From positions 1 through 64,000 of the forward strand of contig JBBSAJ010000005.1 of NCBI GenBank assembly GCA_038252405.1: a DNA stretch of 64,000 nt, given 5' to 3'. Position 1 is the first letter of the stretch, and each line of letters begins with the position of its first letter. The notes beneath the pieces are model-generated. The model was given only the letters and a program-made list of their open reading frames with translations. It did no database searches and had not been told where the DNA came from. The translations under genes were made by a program, and so were the position numbers. The stretch comes from DATCDE01 sp038252405 (GTDB lineage: Bacteria > Actinomycetota > Actinomycetes > Prado026). Shown here piece by piece: positions 7,964 through 15,698 of this stretch.

Positions 7964-8610
7964 CAGCTCCGCCCCACCCCTTCCTGCTCCCGGACGTACC
8001 CACCCAACCGGAACCCCAGGTAGCCGGTGAAGGCGGCCAGGGCGGTCAGGAACACCTTCTCGGACAAACCGTGCCAGCCCGTGCCCTGCGTCAGGAACCA
8101 CCACACGCTGGGCAGCGCGACGACCAGCACGGCCAGCGCGACGGCGGCCACGTCTCGCAGCCCATCGACCCGCCAGGTGACCCAGGCGACGACCAGACAG
8201 GCGAGGGGCAGCGCGACGAAGGGCATCGCGGTGCCGATCCCGTGCGCCCACTGCTGGTGCGGGAAGGCCGACCGGGTCATGGGGGTGCACCAGCCGGCGT
8301 CCACCTGGGTGCAGATGGTACGGAACACGCTGGCCTGCACGGTGCCGGCGGCGGCGACGCCGAACAGAACGGCCGGACCGATGCCGGGCCGGCCCAGCAC
8401 TCGAACGCACAGGATCGCAACCGCGAGGAACGCGACGACCAGGGACACCTGTCCGGCGACCATCACCGGCCAGCCCGGGGCGCCGTGGGCCGACAGCGAG
8501 CTGATCGTCTCTCGGTCCGGCCGATAGCCCACGTGCGACCACCCGAGCAGCATCCAGGTCAGGGTGAACAGCACCGGACCGGCGACCGCCAGCACACGCA
8601 GCTGTCTCAC
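7963..8610 (-). CDS. DUF998 family membrane protein
   Basis: A 215-residue protein with about six hydrophobic segments. The conserved DUF998 opening is present (YRPDRETISSLSAHG near residue 27, followed by GWPVMVAG), and HQQWAHGIG lies in a later loop. GTG 8610 (VRQLRVLAVAG) begins just before the first membrane helix and was chosen over an in-frame extension overlapping the next gene. It is coupled to the antiporter by a TGATG overlap. The family has no assigned biochemical role. Confidence 0.75.
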   Translation of the reverse strand: MRQLRVLAVAGPVLFTLTWMLLGWSHVGYRPDRETISSLSAHGAPGWPVMVAGQVSLVVAFLAVAILCVRVLGRPGIGPAVLFGVAAAGTVQASVFRTICTQVDAGWCTPMTRSAFPHQQWAHGIGTAMPFVALPLACLVVAWVTWRVDGLRDVAAVALAVLVVALPSVWWFLTQGTGWHGLSEKVFLTALAAFTGYLGFRLGGYVREQEGVGRS

Positions 8611-8648
8611 CGACCCAGCCTGACACCAGCGTCGCCGGGCCGGGACGG

Positions 8649-8918
8649 TCAGTCGACCAGCGCCGCCGGGCCCGCTGCTGCGAGGGCCTCCTCGATGGCC
8701 ACGACCAGCGCGCGGGCGGACTCTGCAGTGAGCTCGAGCGCCACCCTCGCCGAGGGCCCGCCGGTCGGGTTCGCGAGGTCGATGTTCAGGGTGTGCTCGG
8801 CCAGGGCGTGCACCGGATGGTCGAAGTAGACCGCCGCATCGGTGACGTGGAACCAGCCGCCGTTCGGCCCCTTGGCGCTGCCGGAGACCGCGGCCCGGGA
8901 CGTCGCATACGTGCACAT
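8649..8918 (-). CDS. DUF6295 family small protein
   Basis: An 89-residue protein beginning MCTYATSRAAVSGSAKGPNG, followed by WFHVTDAAVYFDHPVHALAEHTLNIDLANP. This conserved pattern matches the actinobacterial DUF6295 proteins as I recall them. It has no signal peptide and no known activity. It starts 2 bases downstream of the dienelactone hydrolase stop (8921), so the two are probably co-transcribed. Confidence 0.7.
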   Translation of the reverse strand: MCTYATSRAAVSGSAKGPNGGWFHVTDAAVYFDHPVHALAEHTLNIDLANPTGGPSARVALELTAESARALVVAIEEALAAAGPAALVD

Positions 8919-8920
8919 GC

Positions 8921-9661
8921 TCAGCCTCCGAGGTGAGTGGCGTAGAAGTCGGCGATGCGCACCCAGCCGTCGTTGGCCGCCGCCACGCGGTACATCGCCC
9001 TGTCCACGGCGAAGAACCCGTGGCCGGCGTCCTCATAGGTGTGGAACTCGTGCGGCTTGCGCAGGTCGCTGAGGATCGCGTCCAGCTCGGCGACGTGTTC
9101 GGGGCTCGGGGACTTGTCCTCAGCACCGAACAGCCCCAGCAGGGGCGACCGCAGCTGTGGCAGCAGCGGGACAAGGTTGCTGCGGAACGGGGACCCCTCG
9201 GGCGGGGTGCCGGTCACGAACGCGCCGTAGCAGTCGACCGCCGCGTCAAGGTCCAGCGAGCACGCGGCCAGGACCGACTGCCGGCCGCCGGAGCAGTACC
9301 CGATCACCCCGACCTTCCCGTTGGACGTCGGCAGGGACCGGAGCCAGGCCGCGGCCCCTCCGACGTCGCCAACCAGTCGCTCGTCGGGGACGCCGCCCTG
9401 GGCCCGAGCAGTCGCCGCGGCGTCGTCGGGCGCCGCCCCCGGGGCCTCGCGCCAGTACAGGTTCGGGCACACCGCGTCGTAGCCGAGCTCGGCGAACCGG
9501 CGGGTGATCTCCTTGGTCGCCCGGTCCCAGCCGGGCATGTGGTGGATGACGACCACGCCGCCGCGCGGGGCGTCGCCCGCCGGCTGCGCGACGTACGCCT
9601 CAATCTCGTCCCCGTTGTGACCCGCGAGGTGGACGGTGCGGGTGGTCATCGCGTCGCTCAT
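8921..9661 (-). CDS. Dienelactone hydrolase family protein
   Basis: A 246-residue cytoplasmic alpha/beta hydrolase. The nucleophile elbow is GYCSGG near residue 127, with Cys as nucleophile as in dienelactone hydrolases. The acid is in LFGAEDKSPSP and the histidine in EDAGHGFF. VVVIHHMPGWDRATKEITRRFAELGY is typical of the family N-terminal half (oxyanion region). I start at ATG 9661 (MSDAMTTRT); ATG 9649 is an alternative. The substrate is unknown: homologues act on dienelactones or on varied esters. It is followed at 2 bp by the DUF6295 gene. Confidence 0.85.
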   Translation of the reverse strand: MSDAMTTRTVHLAGHNGDEIEAYVAQPAGDAPRGGVVVIHHMPGWDRATKEITRRFAELGYDAVCPNLYWREAPGAAPDDAAATARAQGGVPDERLVGDVGGAAAWLRSLPTSNGKVGVIGYCSGGRQSVLAACSLDLDAAVDCYGAFVTGTPPEGSPFRSNLVPLLPQLRSPLLGLFGAEDKSPSPEHVAELDAILSDLRKPHEFHTYEDAGHGFFAVDRAMYRVAAANDGWVRIADFYATHLGG

Positions 9662-9704
9662 GGGGAGGATCGAAGCATCCTTGACCTGCCCCGTGCCACG
9701 TTCG

Positions 9705-10589
9705 TCACGCGGAGGCTGGCATCTTCTCGGACAGCCAGGTGAGCAAGTCGGCCACAACCTCGGCACCGTTGGTCTTGTTGAAGACCTCGTGACGGGCGCC
9801 GGGGTAGATCCTCAGCGTGACGTTGCTGAGCCCTGCTCGCTGGTATCGGTCCACCAGCGCACGGACCAGGGCCAGCTCGCCGTTGACCGGGTCATGCTCC
9901 CCGACGGCGATGTACACCGGCAGGTCCTTGCGCATCCCCTCGAGCCTGGATCCGTCGGCGACCTCCCGTGCCGAGACGAACATCTGCCGGCCGCCTTCGA
10001 GGTCGAGGCCGAACCCGCAGTACGGGTCCTCGACGTACCGGTCGACCTGCTCCTCGTCGCGGCTGAGCCAGTCGTAGTCGGTCCGGGCCGGGGCGAACGG
10101 CGCGTTGAACATCGACAGGTCGATCGGCGCATCCAGATCCAGCGCAGGCTCGAGCAGGTCGATGGCCGCCGTCCCGGTGAGCACCGCCGCCTGGACGTCC
10201 GCGCTGTGGTCGAGCAGGTACTGCTGCATGGCGAACGACCCCATGCTGTGCCCGATCAGCACCAGCGGGGCCGTCGGGTGCTCCTCGCGCAGCCGCAGGC
10301 GCAGCCGCTCGATGTCGTTGACGATCTCGACCCAGCCCTGCGCACCGACCTGGCCGAGGGTGTCGACCGACCCGGCGGTTCGTCCGTGGCCGCGGTGGTC
10401 CTGGGCGTACACGACGTAGCCGCGAGCATTCAGCGCGCGGGCCAGATCTGTGTAGCGGAGGGCATGCTCGCCCATCCCATGGGTCAGCTGCGCCGCTGCC
10501 CTCGGTTCGCCGTCCGGGTCCCACCGGTACGCGGCGACGGTCACGCCAAAGGCGCTGGGGAAGTCGACGCGAGTCGGCTGGTCGCTCAT
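9705..10589 (-). CDS. Monoacylglycerol lipase-type alpha/beta hydrolase (serine aminopeptidase S33 domain)
   Basis: A 294-residue alpha/beta hydrolase. It has the oxyanion motif THGMGEHALRY near residue 37, AQDHRGHGRT near 62, the nucleophile GHSMGS near 112, the acid in GEHDPVN and the histidine in YPGARHEVFNKTN. This arrangement is that of the lysophospholipase / monoglyceride lipase group. ATG 10589 follows AAGGGGGC, a good ribosome binding site. It lies 29 bp downstream of the carboxyltransferase gene on the same strand, which suggests an acyl-lipid catabolic operon, though the substrate is inferred only from the family. Confidence 0.87.
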   Translation of the reverse strand: MSDQPTRVDFPSAFGVTVAAYRWDPDGEPRAAAQLTHGMGEHALRYTDLARALNARGYVVYAQDHRGHGRTAGSVDTLGQVGAQGWVEIVNDIERLRLRLREEHPTAPLVLIGHSMGSFAMQQYLLDHSADVQAAVLTGTAAIDLLEPALDLDAPIDLSMFNAPFAPARTDYDWLSRDEEQVDRYVEDPYCGFGLDLEGGRQMFVSAREVADGSRLEGMRKDLPVYIAVGEHDPVNGELALVRALVDRYQRAGLSNVTLRIYPGARHEVFNKTNGAEVVADLLTWLSEKMPASA

Positions 10590-10618
10590 GATTGCCCCCT
10601 TGCTCGTCGCGGAGTTCG

Positions 10619-12184
10619 TCACCAAGTGTCGACGGCGCGGCCGCTGCCCGTGAATCCGTGGCGGCCGGCCGCCGCCGACAGTGTCGCGGCGATGATGCCG
10701 CGGGTCTCGGCGGGGTCGATCACATCGTCGATCTCGAAGGCCCTGGCGACGTTGAACGCGTTGACGTGCTCCTGGTAGGCGGCCGTCAGCTGGCGGACCC
10801 GTTCGTCACGCTCGTGGTCGTCGGCGATGGCGGCCAGCTCCTTGCGCTGGGCGAGCCGCACCGCGCCCTCCAGGCCCATGGGGCCCATGTGGGCGGACGG
10901 CCAGGCCACCGTCAGCAGGGGCTCGTGGGTGCTGCCGCCCAGCATCGCCTGCGCCCCGAGCCCGTAGCCGCGGCGGAGGACGACGCCGACCAGGGGGACC
11001 TGCAGCCGGGCACCCGCGACCAGGACCCGGGAGGCGTGCCGGAGCACCGCCGTCCGCTCCGCGTCCGGGCCGGCCATAATCCCCGGGGTGTCCACCAACG
11101 AGACCAGCGGGACGCCGAAGGCGTCGCACAGCTGCATGAACCGGGCCGCCTTGTCCGAGGCGTCGGACGTCAACGCACCGGCCATGTGCAGCGTCTGGTT
11201 GGCGAAGAACCCGACCGGACGGCCGTCGACGCGCCCGAGCGCGGTCACCATCTCGGGTGCGTACTGCTCGCGCAGGAAGGTCACCGAGCCCTCATCCGAC
11301 AAGGTGGTGACGATCGGGCGGACGTCGTACGGGCTGCGCTCCCGCTCCGGGAGGACCTGTCGCAGCATGGTCTGGTCCGGCGCCGGGCCGGGCTCCCGAG
11401 GGCCCTGGAAGTAGCCGACCAGGGTGCGCGTGACCGCGACGGCCTCGGCTTGGTCGGCGACCAGGAGGTCGACAACCCCCTTGGCCGCCAGCACCTCGGC
11501 GGGCCCGATCTGCCCGGCGTCGTGGTCCCCGAGCCCGGCCGCTGCGAGCATCGCTGGGCCGGCGACCCCCATGGTGGCGTCCTGCGTGGCCACGACCAGG
11601 TCGGACGATCCGGCCAGGACGGCGTTCCCTGCGAAGCACCGGCCGGCGACGACGGCGATGCGCGGGGCGACCCCGGAGAGCTTCGCCCACAGCGCGAAGG
11701 TGCGGACGTCCAGCGCCGAGACGACCGGGTAGTCGGTGTCGCTCGGGCGCCCGCCGCCTCCCTCGGTGAAGAACACGGTGGGCAGCCGCAGCCGCTCAAC
11801 CAGCCCCAGCAGCCGGTCGGACTTGTGATGGCCTCGCATGCCCTGCGTGCCCGCCAGGACGAGGTAGTCGTACGACAGCACGCCGCAGGTGGCTCGTTCC
11901 CCCGCCACCGCACCGTTGATGCGGGCGATACCGCCGACGATGCCGTCCGCCGGCGTCTGCCGCATGAGCTCGTCGGCGCTCAGCCGCCGCTCCTGTGCTG
12001 CCGTGGCCAGCCGGCCGTACTCGACGAACGAGCCAGGGTCGACGAGGTCGGTGATGTTCTCCCTCGCCGTCCGACCGCCCTTGGCGCGCCGAGCGGCGAC
12101 CTGGTCCGGCCGGGCCGTGTCCTCGGTGAGGGCCCGGCGCCGCCTCAGCTCGTTCAGCGCGTCGGGGCCAGCATCGTCGCCCAC
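10619..12184 (-). CDS. Acyl-CoA carboxylase carboxyltransferase (beta) subunit
   Basis: A 521-residue protein with two crotonase-fold halves of the carboxyltransferase family. N-half motifs are RRALTEDTARPDQVA and FFTEGGGGRPSD; C-half motifs are SLVDTPGIMAGPDAE, RRGYGLGAQAMLGG and MGLEGAVRLAQRKEL. It would transfer carboxyl from biotin to an acyl-CoA (acetyl-, propionyl- or methylcrotonyl-type). GTG 12184 was chosen because GGGGAGGG precedes it; the open frame continues to 12289 without similarity. No biotin carboxylase or carrier subunit is within the window, so its partner must be elsewhere. It faces away from the cupin gene. Confidence 0.87.
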   Translation of the reverse strand: MGDDAGPDALNELRRRRALTEDTARPDQVAARRAKGGRTARENITDLVDPGSFVEYGRLATAAQERRLSADELMRQTPADGIVGGIARINGAVAGERATCGVLSYDYLVLAGTQGMRGHHKSDRLLGLVERLRLPTVFFTEGGGGRPSDTDYPVVSALDVRTFALWAKLSGVAPRIAVVAGRCFAGNAVLAGSSDLVVATQDATMGVAGPAMLAAAGLGDHDAGQIGPAEVLAAKGVVDLLVADQAEAVAVTRTLVGYFQGPREPGPAPDQTMLRQVLPERERSPYDVRPIVTTLSDEGSVTFLREQYAPEMVTALGRVDGRPVGFFANQTLHMAGALTSDASDKAARFMQLCDAFGVPLVSLVDTPGIMAGPDAERTAVLRHASRVLVAGARLQVPLVGVVLRRGYGLGAQAMLGGSTHEPLLTVAWPSAHMGPMGLEGAVRLAQRKELAAIADDHERDERVRQLTAAYQEHVNAFNVARAFEIDDVIDPAETRGIIAATLSAAAGRHGFTGSGRAVDTW

Positions 12185-12291
12185 CGGCCAACCCTCCCCG
12201 AGTCGATAGCGCCACAGGAGCCCGGCAGCGCTGAGACCCACCGTAGGGGCCTCGCTCGAGCCGGACCGTCCCCGGCCCGACGAGCACACCC

Positions 12292-12319
12292 TTGACGTCC
12301 GTCGAAGGATGAGTACCTT
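12292..12319 (+). promoter_or_regulatory. Putative promoter TTGACG-16-TACCTT for the cupin/TetR operon
   Basis: TTGACG (12292-12297) and TACCTT (12314-12319) are separated by 16 bp and sit just upstream of a palindromic operator. This is among the best sigma-70-like promoters seen in the window. Confidence 0.5.
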
Positions 12320-12326
12320 GCTGGAA

Positions 12327-12342
12327 TAGACCGGTCGGTCTA
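12327..12342. promoter_or_regulatory. TetR-type operator palindrome
   Basis: TAGACCGGTCGGTCTA has arms TAGACC/GGTCTA around a 4-bp centre. It resembles NemR/AcuR-type TetR boxes. It begins 8 bp after the -10 box, where bound repressor would block transcription. The TetR gene is the second gene of the operon, so autoregulation is likely. Confidence 0.65.
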
Positions 12343-12375
12343 GCAGTGCGGGAGCGGACCACAGGAGGTAGGACC

Positions 12376-12762
12376 ATGCGGGTGGCCAAGAAGGACATCG
12401 ACGTCCAGCTCGAGATTCCGGGTGCCGTGATCCGGCAACGGAAAGGCTTCGGCGACGTGAGCAGGTTCGACACGATCAGCGGCGAGTACTTCACCCTCGC
12501 CGGCGGCGTGGACACGACGCCCCTCTTCGAGGGTCTGGAGGGTGACCTCTGCCAGTGCCCCCACTGGGGATACGTCCTGAGCGGGCGGATCACCACCACG
12601 GACGCAACGGGGGCGCGGGAGACCGTGTCGGCGAGCGACCTGTTCTACTGGCCGCCGGGGCACAACGTGACCGTCGAGGCGGACGCCGAGATCGTCATGT
12701 TCAGCCCGCAGGACGAGCACAGCCACGTCATCAGCCACATGATTGAGAAGGTGCATGGATAG
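12376..12762 (+). CDS. Cupin-domain protein
   Basis: A 128-residue protein. Residues about 45-118 fit a small single cupin barrel (HWGYVLSGRITTTDATG, then FYWPPGHNVTVEADAEIVMFSP). The catalytic or ligand role is unknown: small cupins range from metal-dependent dioxygenases to ligand sensors. His in CPHWGY and His in PPGHN are candidate metal ligands. ATG 12376 is preceded by AGGAGGT at 12362-12368, the strongest ribosome binding site nearby. It overlaps the TetR gene by 8 bases and is probably the target of that repressor. Confidence 0.78.
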   Translation: MRVAKKDIDVQLEIPGAVIRQRKGFGDVSRFDTISGEYFTLAGGVDTTPLFEGLEGDLCQCPHWGYVLSGRITTTDATGARETVSASDLFYWPPGHNVTVEADAEIVMFSPQDEHSHVISHMIEKVHG

Positions 12763-13348
12763 CGACCCGCCGACGCATGCGACCAAGCAGCGCCTGCTCG
12801 ATGTCGGGTTGGCCCTGCTGCTGGAGCACGGTTACCACGGTCTCGGCATCCAGGCGCTGCTGGCCGCTGCGGACACCCCCAAGGGGTCCTTCTACCACCA
12901 CTTCACGGACAAGGAGGACTTCGCGCTCCAGGTGGTCGACGAGTACATGCGGCAGGTGCATGCGGGCCTCGACGAGTGCCTCGCCGACGAGGCCCGGCCG
13001 CCGTTGGACCGGGTGCGGGGGTTCTTCGAGCTGACCCAGCGAAGCTACGAGCGGGACGGGTACCTGGGCTGTCTGCTGGGCGGGCTCGGGCAGGAGCTGT
13101 CCGGGACGAACGAGGTGTTCCGTCACAAGATCGAGGCGTGCTTCAGCTACATCGCCGACCGGGTCGCCAGCTGCCTGACGGAGGCCCAATACCGCGGTGA
13201 CCTCCCGGCCGGGTCCGACCCGAAGGAGATGGCAACCCTGCTGGTTGACTGCTGGGAGGGAGCGGCGCTGCGCAGCCGACTGCGCGGGAGTCCCGAGCCG
13301 CTCACCTCGATGCTCGACTTCTACTTCCGGTCGGCGGTCGCTCGCTAG
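12755..13348 (+). CDS. TetR-family repressor (NemR/AcuR-like)
   Basis: A 197-residue regulator. The N-terminal helix-turn-helix spans about residues 8-58 (TKQRLLDVGLALLLEHGYH, then GSFYHHFTDKEDF). The C-terminal ligand domain carries DGYLGCLLGGLGQELS, a cysteine-containing stretch typical of the NemR/AcuR-like branch, whose members often sense electrophiles or small acids. ATG 12755 follows GAGAAGG and overlaps the cupin stop (ATGGATAG), so the two are translationally coupled. The palindrome at 12327-12342 is its probable operator. The inducer is unknown. Confidence 0.87.
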   Translation: MDSDPPTHATKQRLLDVGLALLLEHGYHGLGIQALLAAADTPKGSFYHHFTDKEDFALQVVDEYMRQVHAGLDECLADEARPPLDRVRGFFELTQRSYERDGYLGCLLGGLGQELSGTNEVFRHKIEACFSYIADRVASCLTEAQYRGDLPAGSDPKEMATLLVDCWEGAALRSRLRGSPEPLTSMLDFYFRSAVAR

Positions 13349-13369
13349 CCGGCTCCGACCCAGGCTGGG

Positions 13370-13576
13370 CTACACGACCCTGAGACGGGAGATGGCCCGG
13401 CGCCGCACGAGCAGGGGTACGAACTCGCGGACCGGGGCACCCAGGAACTCCTGCCAGCTGTCGAGCACGACGTGCCGCACCTGCTCGGCCGGCGTCTGCG
13501 GGAAGGCGCTGCTCAGCTCACCCACCAGGGCATCCACGCGTTGGGCGTCGTCCTCGCGCCCCGGTCCTGTCACCAT
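13370..13576 (-). CDS. Three-helix-bundle dimerization domain protein
   Basis: A 68-residue protein. DDAQRVDALVGELSSAFP, PAEQVRHVVLDSWQEFLG and REFVPLLVRRRAISRL form three predicted amphipathic helices, matching a family of short actinobacterial proteins of unknown function that I recall as three-helix-bundle dimerization proteins. It is soluble, without signal or catalytic motif. It is convergent with the TetR gene (21-bp gap) and marks the left edge of the accessory stretch. Confidence 0.7.
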   Translation of the reverse strand: MVTGPGREDDAQRVDALVGELSSAFPQTPAEQVRHVVLDSWQEFLGAPVREFVPLLVRRRAISRLRVV

Positions 13577-13691
13577 GCCTCATCAGCCTCCAGCCGCACC
13601 GCTGCTCGGTGGAGCCAGCCTGTCGGCGGGCCTGGCGCGGCGGGTCACCCAGACAGGGTGATTCGCTCGGACCGCCCTGACGGACCGCCGG

Positions 13692-13979
13692 TCAGACGTC
13701 GACAGCCAGACGCACCGTCACGGCGTCGCCCACGTCGATCCGCTCGGCCTTTCGGACCCGGTCCTTCAGCGGCACGACATACGTCCCGTCCTTGGGGAAC
13801 AGCGAGGTCGTCCACCTGGTCGATCCGATCCGGACCTCGACCGGGATCATGCCCCAGCCGTACGTCACCAGTGCCGACGCCGCGTGGATCTCAGCGCTCT
13901 CGTCCTCGGGCACAGTGACGAAGTGGAACGGCGACGGGCCTCTCCAGAACCACACCTCGCCGGTGAACTCCAGGTCCAT
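13692..13979 (-). CDS. DUF1905 domain protein
   Basis: A 95-residue protein. FTGEVWFWRGPSPFHFVTVPEDESAEI opens a DUF1905 small beta-barrel, followed by WGMIPVEVRIGSTRWTTSLFPKDGTYVVPLKDRVRKAE and the usual DVGDAVTVRL end. Family members often carry an extra YdeI-like tail, absent here. No biochemical function is established. ATG 13979 (MDLEFTG) is the natural start; the frame is open much further upstream but that part has shadow composition. Confidence 0.85.
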   Translation of the reverse strand: MDLEFTGEVWFWRGPSPFHFVTVPEDESAEIHAASALVTYGWGMIPVEVRIGSTRWTTSLFPKDGTYVVPLKDRVRKAERIDVGDAVTVRLAVDV

Positions 13980-14033
13980 TCGGCCAGCGTAGGAGCGGTG
14001 ACCCCCTGGGGCCGCTTGCCTTGAACTTGCCTG

Positions 14034-14399
14034 TTGGTACTTGTGGACTCGGGTCGTAGGCGTGCGAACACCGCCACCTGGTCCGCGGACGGTACCGCGG
14101 TGCTGGTCGACGTGGGGCCGGCGGGGGTGACCTCGAGGGTGCGGGCGAGGGGGTTCACCCCGGCGCAGGAGCAGATCTGGCAGACGGTGCAGGTGTGCGC
14201 GGCCGTGTGCCCGGGTGGTGTGTTCTCGACGGGGGACGTGTGGGAGCAGCTGGTGTCGTCCGGGTTCGGTTGGTCGCGGTGGATGGCGCAGGAGCTGCTG
14301 GCCCGCTGGGCGGGGTTCGGTGGGATCGTGCCCGACAGCGCACCCCCGCTGCTTCGGCGGGTTCGGCATGCCCTGCTGCGGGACGGTCCTGTGGTGTAG
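14034..14399 (+). CDS. Hypothetical protein
   Basis: Up to 121 residues. Third codon positions are strongly G/C and the sequence has normal composition (FTPAQEQIWQTVQVCAAVCP, then FSTGDVWEQLVSSGFGWSRW and MAQELLARWAGFGGIV), so it looks coding. The helix-rich end could be a small winged helix, but that is a guess. No ribosome binding site is seen. The start may be TTG 14034 or GTG 14043. I do not recognise the family. Confidence 0.5.
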   Translation: MVLVDSGRRRANTATWSADGTAVLVDVGPAGVTSRVRARGFTPAQEQIWQTVQVCAAVCPGGVFSTGDVWEQLVSSGFGWSRWMAQELLARWAGFGGIVPDSAPPLLRRVRHALLRDGPVV

Positions 14400-14431
14400 G
14401 CGCAGTACCGGCCCGCGTGTAGGTTCAGCGG

Positions 14432-14755
14432 CTAGGGCGCGTCGTACACACGGTGGTCGCCGATGCGGCGCCATCGACAAACCCACTCTCCGCGGTCTTG
14501 GACGAACTGGAAGGTCGCCCGCCCATCGGGTGAGGAGAAGCTCCAGGTCATCTCCATGATGCCGGCCGCCCCGCGCAGCGCGTCCACGCGCAGCGACTTG
14601 GGCCACACGTAGGCGGTTCGCTCAGACTGCGCCGCGGCCCAATCGTCACAAGCGCGTGCGAACTTCTCGAGCACGACCTTCTTGAACGCTGTCCTGTGCT
14701 CGGCCTTGAGCTTCTTGAAGTCGGCGAGGAACGAATCGGTGGACTCGTACCTCAT
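14432..14755 (-). CDS. RelE/ParE-fold toxin-like protein
   Basis: A 107-residue protein. FLADFKKLKAEHRTAFKKV is a charged N-terminal helix pair. WPKSLRVDALRGAAGIMEMTWSF and GRATFQF form the beta-sheet core typical of HigB/ParE-like toxins (LRVxxLxGxxGIxEMTWSF). CRWRRIGDHRVY ends the fold. Such toxins act as mRNA interferases or gyrase poisons; which applies here is unknown. ATG 14755 overlaps the TGA of the antitoxin gene (TGATG), giving antitoxin-first coupled translation. Confidence 0.78.
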   Translation of the reverse strand: MRYESTDSFLADFKKLKAEHRTAFKKVVLEKFARACDDWAAAQSERTAYVWPKSLRVDALRGAAGIMEMTWSFSSPDGRATFQFVQDRGEWVCRWRRIGDHRVYDAP

Positions 14756-15063
14756 CAGTCGGGGAGCGCGTCCACGAACGACTCGGCATCCTCGTAGCGG
14801 GTGACGCGCCCGGCCGCGATGTCGGCGTCGGCCTCACGCTCACGCTGCTGCCACTCCTTGCTCCAGAACCAGCTCTGTGTCACAGGGACCGCCATCTGCG
14901 CCCGCATCTCGATGACGCCGTCCTCCCGCTCAGTCATCTCCAACTGGGCGCCGGGCTCGTCGAGGTGCATGCGCTTGCGCAGTTCTCCGGGCAGCGCCAC
15001 GACGCCGCGGGACTGCATGGTGACGAAGCCGTGGTAGCGGACGTCCTTGCTCATGGCCTTCAT
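14755..15063 (-). CDS. AbrB/MazE-type antitoxin
   Basis: About 102 residues. The N-terminal swapped-hairpin AbrB domain is VTMQSRGVVALPGELRKRMHL with EREDGVIEMR. The C-terminal part (SWFWSKEWQQREREADADIAAGR, YEDAESFVDAL) is the acidic, probably toxin-neutralising tail. Start is ATG 15063 (MKAMSKD) or ATG 15054. The open frame runs on to 15414 but the extension lacks family similarity. It should bind its own promoter and the toxin at 14432-14755. Confidence 0.8.
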   Translation of the reverse strand: MKAMSKDVRYHGFVTMQSRGVVALPGELRKRMHLDEPGAQLEMTEREDGVIEMRAQMAVPVTQSWFWSKEWQQREREADADIAAGRVTRYEDAESFVDALPD

Positions 15064-15698
15064 TGTGCCGCCGTGCTGCCTTTCGGTCAAGCAGCCTCGC
15101 AGTAACGCGGCGTAGCTGCGCATGCTATGCGCGCGATCGCATGTGTCGCTGCCACAGAGAGCGCGCCCGCGGGCGTCGACGGGTTGGTGCTGACCGGGCC
15201 GACAGCTCCCCGGCCTTGAGTAACCATCGTCCCAGCAGGTCCGCGGGGGGGTGACCGGGTTGACCGCCAGCCGCCAGTGCAGCCGGTTGATGTCCTCCAG
15301 AGTCCCAGGCTGGTCCGCGACACGTAGTACTGCCGCCGGTCTAGTGGAACGCTCACAAGACCCCTCCCCCTTCGGAGGGCCGCTCACGGCTCCTCCGTGA
15401 GCGGAAGAGGCCAACCGTTTGGTCTACGACCGCAAGACATCCAAGATCCAGACCCAAAGTCGAAGACAGGGACCCGGCGTCGGTCGTCCGGGCCGCGACG
15501 ACCGGCGAGCGAGCCTTGCGTGTGATCGCGGGCTCGGGTCAGTCGGGCGGACCGGACGTCCTTGTTCCTCGTCGCTCACCCGTGATCTGGTTGTCCTGCA
15601 CGCCGGCCACGGTGAAGTGCGCGCAGTCTGCCGCGCTGAGTCAACCCTGCCTCGGGTGGTGTCACCGCCTCCCAGAAGGCTGACCTGATTCCGGTCGA
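15064..15698. other. 635-bp stretch with no convincing gene
   Basis: GC is lower here than in neighbouring genes. Open frames on both strands have arginine/serine/proline-rich shadow composition. The segment should hold the antitoxin operon promoter near its left end and contains the hairpin at 15380-15404. I see no RNA gene or recognisable protein; decayed mobile DNA is possible. Confidence 0.5.
15380..15404. terminator. 10-bp stem, 5-nt loop hairpin
   Basis: CCGCTCACGG and CCGTGAGCGG are perfect inverted repeats with loop CTCCT. A second small hairpin (CCCTCC...GGAGGG) lies directly to the left. There is no U-tract, so a terminator or transposon-end hairpin are both possible. No gene ends close by. 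Confidence 0.4.

Noticed and set aside
14755..15414. 219-residue version of the AbrB antitoxin
   Set aside because: The added 117 residues show no family similarity and the AbrB domain begins just after ATG 15063.
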